Of a DNA stretch of 56,757 nt, positions 33,122 to 42,077 are shown piece by piece; position 1 is the first letter of the stretch, and every line of letters begins with the position of its first letter. Source of the DNA: Actinomycetota bacterium (GTDB taxonomy: Bacteria; Actinomycetota; Acidimicrobiia; Acidimicrobiales; JAJPHE01); contig JAJPHE010000139.1 of assembly GCA_021325435.1 (NCBI GenBank), positions 1 through 56,757 on the forward strand. The letters run 5' to 3'. A program made the position numbers and the translations under genes. Under the pieces are notes generated by a model. The model was not told the origin of the DNA, searched no databases, and saw only the letters and a list, made by a program, of their open reading frames with translations.

Positions 33122-33858
33122 CCGACCCCCCGCACCGTCTTCACCCAGCGGGGATTGTCCGGGTCCGACTCGATCTTGCGCCGGATGCGCCGGACGTGCT
33201 CGGTGACGGTGCTGGCGTCCTGCCAGGCCGACGACGACTCCCAGACGTGTTCGAGGAGCTGCTCGCGGCTGAACACCTGCCGGGGCGAGGCGGCCAGGAA
33301 AGCCATCAGGTCGAACTCCTTGGCGGTCATCTCCACCTCGTCGCCGCCGATTCGGACCTCGCGGCTGGCCACGTCGATGGTCAGTCCGTCGAACTCCATC
33401 GACGCCCCGGGGGTGCGGGGCCGGGTCCGGCGCAGCACGGTGGCGATCCGGGCCGCCAGCTCGGCGGGGGAGAAGGGCTTGACCACGTAGTCGTCCGCCC
33501 CCAGCTTGAGGCCGAGGACCCGCTCCGACTCCTGGCCCCGGCCGGTGAGCATGATGACCGGTATCTCGGCCTTCTTGCGGATGTTGGCCAAGACGTCGCG
33601 TCCGTCCTCATCGCCGAGCATTACATCGAGAACCACCAGGTCGACACGGTTCTGGTCGAGAGCGGCGAGGGCCTCGGCTCCGTTGGTTGCCTCGACGACG
33701 TGGTAGCCCTCGGCGTCCAGCAGGCGCGCCAGCATCCCGCGGACGTCGTGGTCGTCGTCCACCACCAGAAGCCGACCGCCTGCCCCAGACGGCGGCGCGG
33801 CCTCACCAGACATCTGCCGGTCGGCCATCACGCCAAAGATATCGGCGGAGTTGGGCAA
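33103..33858 (-). CDS. OmpR/PhoB-type response regulator
   Basis: A receiver plus winged-helix regulator of up to 251 residues: LLVVDDDHDVRGML, phospho-Asp in LVVLDVMLGDEDG, Lys in YVVKPFSP, then EMTAKEFDLMAFLAASP and terminal VKTVRGVGYRF. ATG 33828 (MADRQMSGE) is an alternative start. No cognate kinase is adjacent on the same strand; the convergent hybrid kinase is a candidate partner. It is divergent from pilB, with a common 150-base promoter region, so it might control the pilus genes (inference). Confidence 0.88.
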   Translation of the reverse strand: MPNSADIFGVMADRQMSGEAAPPSGAGGRLLVVDDDHDVRGMLARLLDAEGYHVVEATNGAEALAALDQNRVDLVVLDVMLGDEDGRDVLANIRKKAEIPVIMLTGRGQESERVLGLKLGADDYVVKPFSPAELAARIATVLRRTRPRTPGASMEFDGLTIDVASREVRIGGDEVEMTAKEFDLMAFLAASPRQVFSREQLLEHVWESSSAWQDASTVTEHVRRIRRKIESDPDNPRWVKTVRGVGYRFEP

Positions 33859-34011
33859 CTGTTGATAATCCCTTGGTCACAACTTGGGGCTGCCCGCCGA
33901 AAGTGTCGGCATGGCGAAGTCCTGTTCTGGGGTGCACGGCGCCATAGAGGTCTCGACAAGGGCGATGACCTGGGGAAACGCACCTACGAGTCGAGTTGAG
34001 GTGACCACGAG

Positions 34012-35793
34012 ATGGTAAGAACCGCACGCCGTAGCAGGAGCTCCGAGCGGGAGGAGGTCGGTGCCGGTGGGCACGGTCCGGCCGCGCCGACGGCCACCGC
34101 CCCCCCCGAGATCGTCAAGGGGGGCCAGCGCCTGGGGGAGCTGCTGGTCGACGCCAAGCTGATCGACCGCAGCCAGCTGGCCGAGGCACTCCTGCAGCAG
34201 GCCGACACGGGCCAGCGCATCGGTCGACTCCTCGTCCAGCAGGGCATGCTCGACGAGCGGGACCTGGTCCTGGTCCTCGCCGAGCAGCTGGGGCTCGAGA
34301 TCGCCGACCTAGGACAGTCGGTCCCGGAGAAGGACGCCATCGCCGTCATGCCCGAGAGCGTGGCCCGCGAGAACCACGTGGTGCCGCTCCGGTTCGACGG
34401 CAACATCCTCGAGGTCGTCGCCGCCGACCCGTCCGATGAGCTCGTCGGCAAGCTCACCAAGACCGTCAATCATCCGGTGCGCCTGCTGGTCGCGCCGGCC
34501 TCGGACGTGCAGCGGGCCCTCGACGGCTCCTACCGGGCCCTTGTCGGCATCGAGAGGTTCGTCGGCGCCTTCGAGAAGACCTCCGCCGGGCGGCTCAGTG
34601 CCGAGCCGGCGGCCGAGGAGCTGGCGGGGGTCGACGCCCCCGTCGTGCAGGTGGTCAACCTGCTGATCACCCAGGCTCTGCGTGACCGGGCGTCGGACGT
34701 CCACATCGAGCCGCAGGACGACAAGGTCCAGATCCGCTACCGAATCGACGGCGCCCTCCATCAGGCGCTCGACCTGCCGGGCACCATGGGACCGGCCCTG
34801 GTCAGCCGCCTGAAGATCATGGCCGGCATGAACATCGTCGAGCGCCGGCGTCCGCAGGACGGCCAGATCGCCATGGACGTGGACGGTCGGGCCATCGACA
34901 TCCGCGTCGCCACCGTCGCCACCATCTGGGGTGAGAAGTGCGTGCTCCGGATCTTGGACAAGAGCCGCCCGCTCTATCGGTTGGGCGACCTCGGCATGCC
35001 CGACGACACCCACCACACGTACGGCAAGCTGATTCGTGCCCCCTTCGGCATGGTCATCTGCGCCGGCCCGACCGGCTCCGGCAAGACCACCACCCTCTAC
35101 GCCACGCTGACCGAGATCAACGAGGCGCATCGCAACATCATGACGATCGAGGACCCGGTCGAGTACGTGTTCCCCTCGATCAACCAGATCCAGATCAATG
35201 AGCAGGCCGGCATCAGCTTCGCCGGGGGCCTCAAGTCGATCCTCCGCCAGGACCCCGACGTGATCCTGGTCGGCGAGGTCCGCGACGCCGAGACGGCCCG
35301 TATCGCCGTGCAGTCGGCCTTGACCGGCCACTTCGTTCTCTCATCGCTGCACGGGACTGACAGCGTCGCAGCCCTGCACCGGCTCCTCGACATGGGCATC
35401 GAATCCTTCCTGATCGCCTCGGCCGTGGTGGCCGTTGTCGGTCAGCGCCTGGTACGGAAGATCTGCAGCTTCTGCAAGGCGCCCTACAAGCCCACGGCCG
35501 AGGAACTGGCCTTCTACGAGGAGGGTGGCGGCAAGCCCAAGACCAAGTGGTTCGAGGGCAAGGGCTGCAACTTCTGCGCCGGTACCGGATACCAGGACCG
35601 CATCGGCGTCTACGAGCTGCTCAGGATCACCCCGGAGATCAAGCGTCTGGTCGTAGGCTGGGCCACCCAGGAGGAGCTCCGGCGGATGGCCGTATCGCAG
35701 GGCATGCGGACCCTCGCCGACGAGGGGATCCGCTTGGTTACTGAGGATGTCACCACCATCGCCGAAGTCATCCGCGGGATCTACGCCTTCTAA
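34012..35793 (+). CDS. pilB: Type IV pilus assembly ATPase PilB
   Basis: A 593-residue hexameric motor for pilus extension. The N-terminus (about 35-180) has the MshEN/GSPII_E fold (QRLGELLVDAKLID, IGRLLVQQGMLDERDL); MshEN domains can bind c-di-GMP. The ATPase has Walker A GPTGSGKTTT (about 350-360), the Asp box TIEDPVEYV and Walker B DVILVGEVRD. The tetra-cysteine zinc site is Cys485, 488, 519 and 522. ATG 34012 lacks a strong Shine-Dalgarno. pilC follows 15 bases on. With two GGDEF-EAL enzymes in the window, c-di-GMP control is plausible. Confidence 0.95.
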   Translation: MVRTARRSRSSEREEVGAGGHGPAAPTATAPPEIVKGGQRLGELLVDAKLIDRSQLAEALLQQADTGQRIGRLLVQQGMLDERDLVLVLAEQLGLEIADLGQSVPEKDAIAVMPESVARENHVVPLRFDGNILEVVAADPSDELVGKLTKTVNHPVRLLVAPASDVQRALDGSYRALVGIERFVGAFEKTSAGRLSAEPAAEELAGVDAPVVQVVNLLITQALRDRASDVHIEPQDDKVQIRYRIDGALHQALDLPGTMGPALVSRLKIMAGMNIVERRRPQDGQIAMDVDGRAIDIRVATVATIWGEKCVLRILDKSRPLYRLGDLGMPDDTHHTYGKLIRAPFGMVICAGPTGSGKTTTLYATLTEINEAHRNIMTIEDPVEYVFPSINQIQINEQAGISFAGGLKSILRQDPDVILVGEVRDAETARIAVQSALTGHFVLSSLHGTDSVAALHRLLDMGIESFLIASAVVAVVGQRLVRKICSFCKAPYKPTAEELAFYEEGGGKPKTKWFEGKGCNFCAGTGYQDRIGVYELLRITPEIKRLVVGWATQEELRRMAVSQGMRTLADEGIRLVTEDVTTIAEVIRGIYAF

Positions 35794-35808
35794 GCGAGGA
35801 CTGAAGAC

Positions 35809-37017
35809 ATGGCAGTGAAGTTCAAGTACGCCGCCCTATCGGTGGATGGCAACAAGGTCAGTGGCGTGATGGAGGCGGACAGCGCCAAGGAGGTTGAGGC
35901 CGCACTTGCTTCTGACGGTCTTCAGGCGACCGAGGTGAAGGCGAAGAGGGGGCTCCTGAGCTTCGAGCTCACGACGAAGAAGGTGCCCCGCAAGGAGCTG
36001 ATGCACTTCTCGCGCCAGCTCTCAGTCTTCGTCCGGGCCGGGATCCCCATCGTCGACGCCCTGACTGTCATTGCTGAAGAGACCCCCAACAAGGTCTTCA
36101 AGCAGACCCTACTGGCGATGGCGAGCGACCTGCGGATGGGCTCTACCTTCTACGGGGCAGCACTCTCGCACCCAGAGGCATTTCCCGCCTTTTACCTGAG
36201 CATTCTTAGGTCTGCGGAGCTGACCGGGGCTCTCGACACCGTGCTCGATCAGCTCGCCGATTACATCGAGCGCGACCTTGAGGCGCGGCGAAAGATCACC
36301 CAGGCGCTGGTATACCCCATCATTGTCCTGGTCATGTCGATCATTGCTGTCTGTGTGATCACGATCTTCGTCTTGCCGAGATTCGAGACTTTCTTCAACT
36401 CGCTGAATGCCAAGCTGCCACTCGCAACAAGGATCTTGATCAACATCACTCACGCCCTCACCACCTGGTGGTTCATATTTGCTGCGGTGGGAGGCCTGAT
36501 CGTGGTGGCTATAGCCCTTGGCGCCACGACCAAGAGTGGTAAGGAGATCAGGGACGAGCTGATTCTCAAGGTGCCAGTTCTAAAGGACCTCGTCCGAAAC
36601 GCCGTCCTCGAGCGCTTCTGCCGCATTCTCAGCTCGATGAACAGGGCTGGCGTGCCGTTGCCCGATGCCTTGGCTGTCACCTCAGAAGGCACCAACAACT
36701 ACGTTTACAAGAAGGGCCTGGTACCCGCGCGCGAGGCGATGATGCGAGGCGAAGGACTCGCCAGGCCGCTATCGGCGACGGGACTATTCCCCCCGGCTGC
36801 CCGCCAGATGCTGCGAGTAGGAGAGGATACCGGCACCCTGGATGAACAGCTCGAGACTGCTGCGGTGTATTTCGACCGCGAACTGGACTACCAGCTCAAG
36901 CGCTTCACGAACCTCTTCGAACCCGCCGTCATCATAGTAATGGGCCTCGTGGTCGGATTTGTCGCCATCGCCCTGGTATCGGCGCTCTACGGAATCTTCC
37001 GACAGGTGCATGTCTAA
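35809..37017 (+). CDS. pilC: Type IV pilus inner-membrane platform protein PilC
   Basis: A 402-residue member of the GspF/PilC family with two repeated T2SSF helical domains: FSRQLSVFVRAGIPIVDAL in the first and FCRILSSMNRAGVPLPDAL in the second. Membrane helices are near 165-190, 215-240 and at the C-terminus. It anchors the PilB motor and passes pilin subunits. AGGACTGA precedes the ATG. The codons use more A/T at third positions than genes before 35.8 kb, a trend that continues to about 44.4 kb. Confidence 0.95.
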   Translation: MAVKFKYAALSVDGNKVSGVMEADSAKEVEAALASDGLQATEVKAKRGLLSFELTTKKVPRKELMHFSRQLSVFVRAGIPIVDALTVIAEETPNKVFKQTLLAMASDLRMGSTFYGAALSHPEAFPAFYLSILRSAELTGALDTVLDQLADYIERDLEARRKITQALVYPIIVLVMSIIAVCVITIFVLPRFETFFNSLNAKLPLATRILINITHALTTWWFIFAAVGGLIVVAIALGATTKSGKEIRDELILKVPVLKDLVRNAVLERFCRILSSMNRAGVPLPDALAVTSEGTNNYVYKKGLVPAREAMMRGEGLARPLSATGLFPPAARQMLRVGEDTGTLDEQLETAAVYFDRELDYQLKRFTNLFEPAVIIVMGLVVGFVAIALVSALYGIFRQVHV

Positions 37018-37020
37018 ATA

Positions 37021-37515
37021 ATGAAACGCCCGCATTGCTCGTCGGACCTAGGTGAGTCACTCCTCGAGATCCTCGCGACCGTGGTGATAATGGCGATTGC
37101 CGGCGTTGGCCTCCTTGGGACAGAGGTCAACAGCACCGCCGGGTCGACTCGTCACCGAGCCCTCGCAAATGAGGAAAGCGTCCTGGTCAGTGCGGCTGAA
37201 GCCATCAAGCACGCGGGCTTTCCGACGGGCCTGAATGCCTGTAAGACCCTTCAGAACGCCGACTTTACCTCGATGGGGGTAAACATTCCGTCCGGTTACA
37301 CCGTCACTGCGGTGCCGTACGACGTGACCGAGAGCCTCAGCTCGGGCACGCCACCGACCGTCTCCTCCGTTTCGGTCCCGACTAGCCCTCCATACTGCAC
37401 GCTGCCGAGTCCGGCGGTGAAGACGGAAGAATACGCCGTGACGTTGGCCGGCCCGACTCCGGACAAGGTCTCCAGCGGAGTGACCACATATGTTCTTCTC
37501 CGGAGTTCGTCGTGA
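37021..37515 (+). CDS. Minor prepilin-like protein
   Basis: A 164-residue protein with a class III prepilin leader: Gly11 then ESLLEILATVVIMAIAGVG, with Glu at mature position +5. This leader would be cut by a prepilin peptidase, which is not in this window. The rest is a Ser/Thr/Pro-rich extracellular domain with two cysteines. It lies 3 bases after pilC and overlaps the next pilin gene by four bases. It probably primes or tips the pilus. Confidence 0.8.
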   Translation: MKRPHCSSDLGESLLEILATVVIMAIAGVGLLGTEVNSTAGSTRHRALANEESVLVSAAEAIKHAGFPTGLNACKTLQNADFTSMGVNIPSGYTVTAVPYDVTESLSSGTPPTVSSVSVPTSPPYCTLPSPAVKTEEYAVTLAGPTPDKVSSGVTTYVLLRSSS

Positions 37516-38201
37516 CGGCCGCCGGCCGCGACAAAGGTTTTACGCTGATCGAGGTCACCGTCGTCATTGCGATCTTGGCCGTCGTGGCCCTCGCCTTAGG
37601 TACTTCCGTGATCCAGATCTTTAAGACGAATACTGGCGTTGTTGCGCGGGTTACACAGTCCCATGACGCCAATCTTCTTTCGACGTACCTAGACCCGGAT
37701 CTGGCGAGTGCCGGTCTAAGCAGCAACTTCGGCGCAGCGAACATGCCAGGAACCTTTGCGTTGCCTGCCGGATCAGTGGTGCCTGTTTCTACTGGGGGGA
37801 CAGCCTGTTCCGGTCAAACGAACCTTCTCGTCGTCGAGTGGGCGGAGGAGCAGCCTTCACCCGGGACACCTCCCGGGCCTGCGCTTCTTAAGCTGTATCA
37901 AGCTGCCTATGACGAGGAAAATATCGCGACAGGCGGGCCGCCCGAATACGTGCTCCGTCGGTATTACTGCACGGCCACTTCGGCCTCCTATTCAGGGGGC
38001 CCTCTGCCGTCATTCTCTCTCGCCGACACGACCACTGTGGCTCATAACCTCACTGCGCCCACCTCTGTCCCACCTCCGGTCCAGGTAACCATCGGTGCGG
38101 GTCAGCCGACTCCCGTAACCCTTACGGTGAATGAGAACGATCCGGCCGTGGGCGCCTACAGCTTTTCGGTCAGCGGGACCGTACAGACGAGGATTTCCTG
38201 A
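37512..38201 (+). CDS. Minor prepilin (PilW/PilJ-type position)
   Basis: A 229-residue prepilin with the canonical site Gly9 then FTLIEVTVVIAILAVVALA, Glu at +5. The extracellular domain has about four cysteines and no known fold. It starts on the overlap GTGA with the upstream minor pilin and its TGA shares a base with the ATG of the next gene (TGATG), so the minor-pilin genes are one translational unit. Confidence 0.85.
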   Translation: MTAAGRDKGFTLIEVTVVIAILAVVALALGTSVIQIFKTNTGVVARVTQSHDANLLSTYLDPDLASAGLSSNFGAANMPGTFALPAGSVVPVSTGGTACSGQTNLLVVEWAEEQPSPGTPPGPALLKLYQAAYDEENIATGGPPEYVLRRYYCTATSASYSGGPLPSFSLADTTTVAHNLTAPTSVPPPVQVTIGAGQPTPVTLTVNENDPAVGAYSFSVSGTVQTRIS

Positions 38202-39862
38202 TGGATCAACTTCGCAGGTACCGTCAAGAGGACGAGGGCATGACTCTTGTGCTCGCACTGATCATGATGGTCTTTCTGTCCATTGTCATCAGTGTCATCG
38301 CCTCGCAGGTTGTCACCAGCCTCAAGGCCGGGGAAGTCGTACAAGATCGAGCCGTCCGGCAGTATGACGCTGATGCTGGGGTCGAACTGGCCGTCCAGGC
38401 GCTACGGACAGACATCCAGTCGCCAAAGCGACAGCTCTGTCTGGACCCTGTGGCCGAACCGCAGGCTCTCACGCCGCCCGGAGGAGTTAGTTTCAACGGG
38501 CGTCAGCTGACGTTTTCCTGCTCCGATCGACAAGGATTCACCGGCCAGACTCCGGGGACGGGATTCGAGGGGTTTTCCCTGATAACGACGACTTGCCCAA
38601 CAGGCAGCCTTCCCACGGGATGCACGAAGACGCTGCCAGCTGGCGCTAGCAGTCTGAGCACTGGACAAGGCGTCTCTCGAGCCTTCACCTTGAACGGACC
38701 CGTTTACACTGCCGCGACGCCCATCAACGGGAGCCTCCCGAAGCCGATCAATATCACGGGAGGAAACTTCGGCGTATACACGACCGACAACAGTGCGTGT
38801 GGAAATACGATCAATGTCCCGGGAATCAACGTAGACGGTCCACTCGCCACACCCCCGGGGCCGTACCAAGAGCTGGACACTTGTGTGACACCGCAGGCAG
38901 TAGAGCCCGTCGTGACGCTTCCAGCTAGGCCGTTGACGGCGGCACCCAATCCGCAGGTCCAGGCAGGGTGCACGATTTTCTTCCCGGGTCTATATACGTC
39001 ACCGCCGACGCTAGGTGCGGCGAACTACTTCGCCAGCGGTGTGTACTACTTCGACTTTTCCGGCCCATGGAACTTCTCGAGTGGCGGCTGGGCGCTGGCA
39101 GGCAGCGGCACGCTAGGGACCTTGCCCAATACGAGTCCCGGCCAGCCGTATAACCAACCCATTCCGACACCCGGCGGTGCGGCCTGCGCCAACGGGGCCG
39201 GGATGGACTTAGTTGCAAAGGGGTTGGCACCGTCGGCAGCGATCAACGGCACCGGAGCCGAGTTCATCCTGGGCAAGACCGCTCGCCTTCCACTACCGCA
39301 GGGAAGCGGCGATCAGCTCGACATCCAGTACCGCACCGACCCCACAACCGGTGTCACGCAAGGAGTCAGCGTGTACGCCCTTCAACCCGCCGATGTCGCG
39401 TCGGGCGCATCGTGGCAGGGGGCCGACGCGTGGACGTGGGACAGCTTGACGAACCCTGACCCAATTATTCAGACAGAAGACACTTGCGGGGGCGGCGGGG
39501 ATTCGAATGACACCGCTCTCTTCAACGGCCTCGTGGATGTTGTTGACGCCCCCATCTGTGTACGGACACAGAACGGGTCCACTGGATTCTGGCAAGGCCT
39601 TGTCGCCGGATGGGTCTGGCTGGACGCCAGCGCCAATGGCACCAACGGCCTGGCGATGAACGGCGCAGGCAGCGGTCCTACCTCAGGTAGTCGGACCCTG
39701 GTAATCACGTCGGACGCCTGGGATGGAACTCCAGGCGGCAGTGCCTTTACCCGTGAATGTGCAGTCGTGAATATTAGCAACTCAGGATCCAATTCAGCGA
39801 CGGTGCTGAGTTGGCGAACCGACCCGACCGCCAGGAGCGGTACATCTTGTGTGGGATCGTGA
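38201..39862 (+). CDS. PilX-type large minor pilin-like protein
   Basis: A 553-residue protein. Residues 10-40 (EDEGMTLVLALIMMVFLSI) form a prepilin-like N-terminus after Gly13, but mature position +5 is not Glu, as in several PilX-like proteins. A helical spine leads into a large, Gly/Thr/Pro-rich extracellular domain with many cysteines (about 14), likely disulfide-bonded. Its size is far above a standard PilX (about 200 residues), so it could be an adhesin at the pilus tip, like PilY1 or PilC2 in role, though it shows no homology I recognise to them. Confidence 0.75.
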   Translation: MDQLRRYRQEDEGMTLVLALIMMVFLSIVISVIASQVVTSLKAGEVVQDRAVRQYDADAGVELAVQALRTDIQSPKRQLCLDPVAEPQALTPPGGVSFNGRQLTFSCSDRQGFTGQTPGTGFEGFSLITTTCPTGSLPTGCTKTLPAGASSLSTGQGVSRAFTLNGPVYTAATPINGSLPKPINITGGNFGVYTTDNSACGNTINVPGINVDGPLATPPGPYQELDTCVTPQAVEPVVTLPARPLTAAPNPQVQAGCTIFFPGLYTSPPTLGAANYFASGVYYFDFSGPWNFSSGGWALAGSGTLGTLPNTSPGQPYNQPIPTPGGAACANGAGMDLVAKGLAPSAAINGTGAEFILGKTARLPLPQGSGDQLDIQYRTDPTTGVTQGVSVYALQPADVASGASWQGADAWTWDSLTNPDPIIQTEDTCGGGGDSNDTALFNGLVDVVDAPICVRTQNGSTGFWQGLVAGWVWLDASANGTNGLAMNGAGSGPTSGSRTLVITSDAWDGTPGGSAFTRECAVVNISNSGSNSATVLSWRTDPTARSGTSCVGS

Positions 39863-40031
39863 TGCGTCACCCGTGCGTCCGATCAATAGTTGCCCAAATG
39901 GGCTTGAGGTCGTTGTATTCGGGCCGAAGGATGGTCCACACTGATCACCAAGCAACGAGGCGTGAGCCTCTCGGGTGAACAAGGGCTCTCCAGCCCCGAA
40001 CGCAATCAAGCAACCGAAAGAAAGGCAACGG
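39863..40031 (+). promoter_or_regulatory. Leader of the major pilin gene with two hairpins
   Basis: The region carries two stem-loops on the plus strand: GAGGC-GTGA-GCCTC (39957-39970, GNRA loop) and GGGCT-CTCC-AGCCC (39983-39996). An alternative pairing TCGGG/CCCGA (39971-39975, 39995-39999) would enclose the second stem. It may stabilise or regulate the abundant pilin mRNA. It does not match the c-di-GMP-I riboswitch pattern beyond the GNRA loop. Confidence 0.4.
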
Positions 40032-40436
40032 ATGTTCGAGCAACTGAAGAAGGCGAGGAGCGAGGAGAGCGGCTTCACCCTCATCGAGCTCCTAATCGTC
40101 ATAATCATCCTCGCGATCCTGGCAGCGATCGTGATCTTTGCCGTCGGCAGCACTGGCAAGAACAGCGCAGCCGCAGCGTGCAAGGCTGATGCAAAGAGCA
40201 TCGAGACTGCTCTCGAAGCCTACAAGGCTCAGAACAACAGCACGTACCCAACTGCCATGGGCCAGCTAACGTCGTCCGTGGCTAACGGCGCCCCGTATCT
40301 GCGTGAAATTCCGGGGTCCTCGCACTACACCATCGGCATCGACACCAACGGGAACGTTCTCGTTGGCACCGCGGGCGGCACCCCGTCGGATAACTTCACG
40401 GGCAATCCTGGCGTCTGCGACAACGACGCCAAGTAA
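40032..40436 (+). CDS. pilA: Major type IV pilin
   Basis: A 134-residue prepilin: short basic leader MFEQLKKARSEESG, cleavage after Gly14, then FTLIELLIVIIILAILAAI with Glu at +5. The head domain has two cysteines (about Cys47 and Cys129) that may form the pilin disulfide, and a PSSHYTIGIDTNG-like strand region. AAAGG precedes the ATG. Unlike the minor pilin genes it has its own leader and a strong terminator behind it, as expected for an abundant structural subunit. Symbol is by role, not proven orthology. Confidence 0.88.
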   Translation: MFEQLKKARSEESGFTLIELLIVIIILAILAAIVIFAVGSTGKNSAAAACKADAKSIETALEAYKAQNNSTYPTAMGQLTSSVANGAPYLREIPGSSHYTIGIDTNGNVLVGTAGGTPSDNFTGNPGVCDNDAK

Positions 40437-40466
40437 TACCTAAGACCAAGCAGTTAACTAAGACAC

Positions 40467-40500
40467 AGAGGGGGGCACCTTTAGGGTGCCCCCCTCTTGA
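40467..40500 (+). terminator. Intrinsic terminator after the pilin gene
   Basis: A 13-bp stem (40467-40479 with 40485-40497, loop TTTAG) follows the pilin stop by 30 bases. The stem is GC-rich; the run of T is short, so efficiency is uncertain. Confidence 0.7.
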
Positions 40501-40519
40501 TCCTCCCAGGGGCATCGCA

Positions 40520-41791
40520 ATGTTTCGCAAGTGGTTCGAGGTTCACTGGCTGCCCGTCGTCGCGGGCCTGGCGGTGGTGACGACCGGCCTGGCGTTTGAC
40601 TTCTATTGGCCGGAGGTCGTGCACCACCAGCATTACTGGATGACACCGTCTGACCTGTGGGCGTCTCTTCGCGCCACCCGATTCGTGCAGCACGGGGCGC
40701 TCTCATACGTATATGGATCGCAGTCCGGTCTTGTGACACTGCCGGGATTGGAGGTGCTCCTCGTCCCGGTGAACTTCCTGATAGATGTGCTGCACCTGGT
40801 CCCCGCCGTGCCCGGGATCTACCCGGCGAAGCCCTCCGCCTACTACGTCCTCGGGCCGGCACAAATGCTCACTGCGTTTGTGCCCTTGTTCGGCGCAGAC
40901 GCACTGGCACGGGCGCTCGGCATGGGGCGTGGTTGGCCTAGGGCTGCCCTCCAGCTGGGGGTTGTGGTTGCGACATGGCCGGTCACTGCCATGTGGGGTC
41001 ATCCTGAAGACGCCCTAGCTCTCGGGCTGTTGCTCTACGCACTAGTAGCGCTGATCACCGATCGGTGGGTCATGGTTGGATGGCTCTTGGGCGCCGCCAT
41101 GGCGATGCAGCTGTTCGCGGTGCTCTTGGTTCCGGTGGTTGTGGGATCTCTCGGCTTGAGGCGAGGCGTGGCCACGATCGCCAGGTCGCTGGTCTTGCCA
41201 GGGGTGTTAGCGACCGCAGTGTTGGTACCTGATTTCGGCGATGCGTGGCGGGGATTAGTCCGGCAGCCAAACTTTCCTACCGTGGATCACCCCACACCGT
41301 GGGTGTTACTTGCGCCCAAGATGGGCCACGACATAGTTGCCGCAGGCCCCGGTCGGATTGTCGCGCTAGCCGCTTGTGTCGCCGCGGGTTGGGCCGTGTG
41401 GCGTCGGCCGGCGACTCCCCATCGGATCGTCTGGTGGTGCGCGGTGGCGCTGGCCGCCAGGTGTCTGTTCGAAGCGGTGATGGTTCCGTATTATGTTGCC
41501 CCGGCGGTGGTTCTTGCCTTGTGCGCAGCGGCAACAGGTGGACCGGTGAGAGTCGCGCTGACCGGGTTGGTAGCCTCGTCGTTGGTCGTGGTCGTCCACA
41601 CGCATTCAGGCATGTGGCAGTGGTGGACCCAGATGGCGTTACTCGTCGTAGGCCTGTTGGGGATGGCGTCGGGAGTCACCTGGACCCAGCTGTGGATGTT
41701 GGGTCGACGGAGGACGTTACCGGCCGAGGACTATACGAATAGCGATGGCGCTACGTCTCCGCTGAGGGTGGTGTCGGTGGCGGGGCGCTAA
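40520..41791 (+). CDS. Polytopic membrane protein, GT-C glycosyltransferase-like
   Basis: A 423-residue protein with about ten membrane helices and an early extracytoplasmic acidic/aromatic stretch (HHQHYWMTPSDLW). The layout recalls polyprenol-dependent GT-C mannosyltransferases (GT87-type) of actinobacteria, but no single diagnostic motif is present. It lies between the pilin gene and an O-antigen-ligase-like gene, so a role in pilin or surface glycosylation is possible. AGGGG precedes the ATG. Confidence 0.6.
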   Translation: MFRKWFEVHWLPVVAGLAVVTTGLAFDFYWPEVVHHQHYWMTPSDLWASLRATRFVQHGALSYVYGSQSGLVTLPGLEVLLVPVNFLIDVLHLVPAVPGIYPAKPSAYYVLGPAQMLTAFVPLFGADALARALGMGRGWPRAALQLGVVVATWPVTAMWGHPEDALALGLLLYALVALITDRWVMVGWLLGAAMAMQLFAVLLVPVVVGSLGLRRGVATIARSLVLPGVLATAVLVPDFGDAWRGLVRQPNFPTVDHPTPWVLLAPKMGHDIVAAGPGRIVALAACVAAGWAVWRRPATPHRIVWWCAVALAARCLFEAVMVPYYVAPAVVLALCAAATGGPVRVALTGLVASSLVVVVHTHSGMWQWWTQMALLVVGLLGMASGVTWTQLWMLGRRRTLPAEDYTNSDGATSPLRVVSVAGR

Positions 41792-41803
41792 AGGGTCTCA
41801 TCG

Positions 41804-41879
41804 GCAAGCCCGCCGGCCACCTTCCGGTCCTGGCCGGCGGACCAACAGAAGCCGGGGAGAAGTCGACCCGGCGGCTTGC
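41804..41879 (+). ncRNA. Candidate three-way-junction RNA upstream of the ligase-like gene
   Basis: Three helices nest without conflict: P1 GCAAGCC/GGCTTGC (41804-41810, 41873-41879), P2 CGCCGGCCA/TGGCCGGCG (41811-41819, 41831-41839) and P3 GCCGGG/CCCGGC (41851-41856, 41867-41872). The junction strand between P2 and P3 is GACCAACAGAA. All pairs are Watson-Crick. A small stem AGGCA/TGCCT at 41887-41899 follows. I cannot assign it to a known riboswitch class. Confidence 0.5.
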
Positions 41880-42077
41880 GCTCTAAAGGCACGGTGCCTA
41901 TTTGAGGCGACGAAATAGCTGTCGGAAGCCGTGCGCCCGGGCAATGAAGGCTCGCCCTAGCATAGGTCCATCGTAACTTCACGAGATACAGCGGCCGCTC
42001 TCCTTGAGCCGCCCAACGAGGCTGATCGGTCGACCGCGCTCGAGCACGTTGCCCTTCCTCGCCTGTTTGATCTGCTG

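Noticed and set aside
33911-34018. 35-codon frame overlapping the pilB start
   Set aside because: No Shine-Dalgarno, and composition is not coding-like; likely part of the untranslated leader.
39940-40010. Pilin leader as a c-di-GMP-I (GEMM) riboswitch
   Set aside because: A GNRA hairpin and GCAA are present but the conserved GACGCAAAGCC-type strand and second helix are not.
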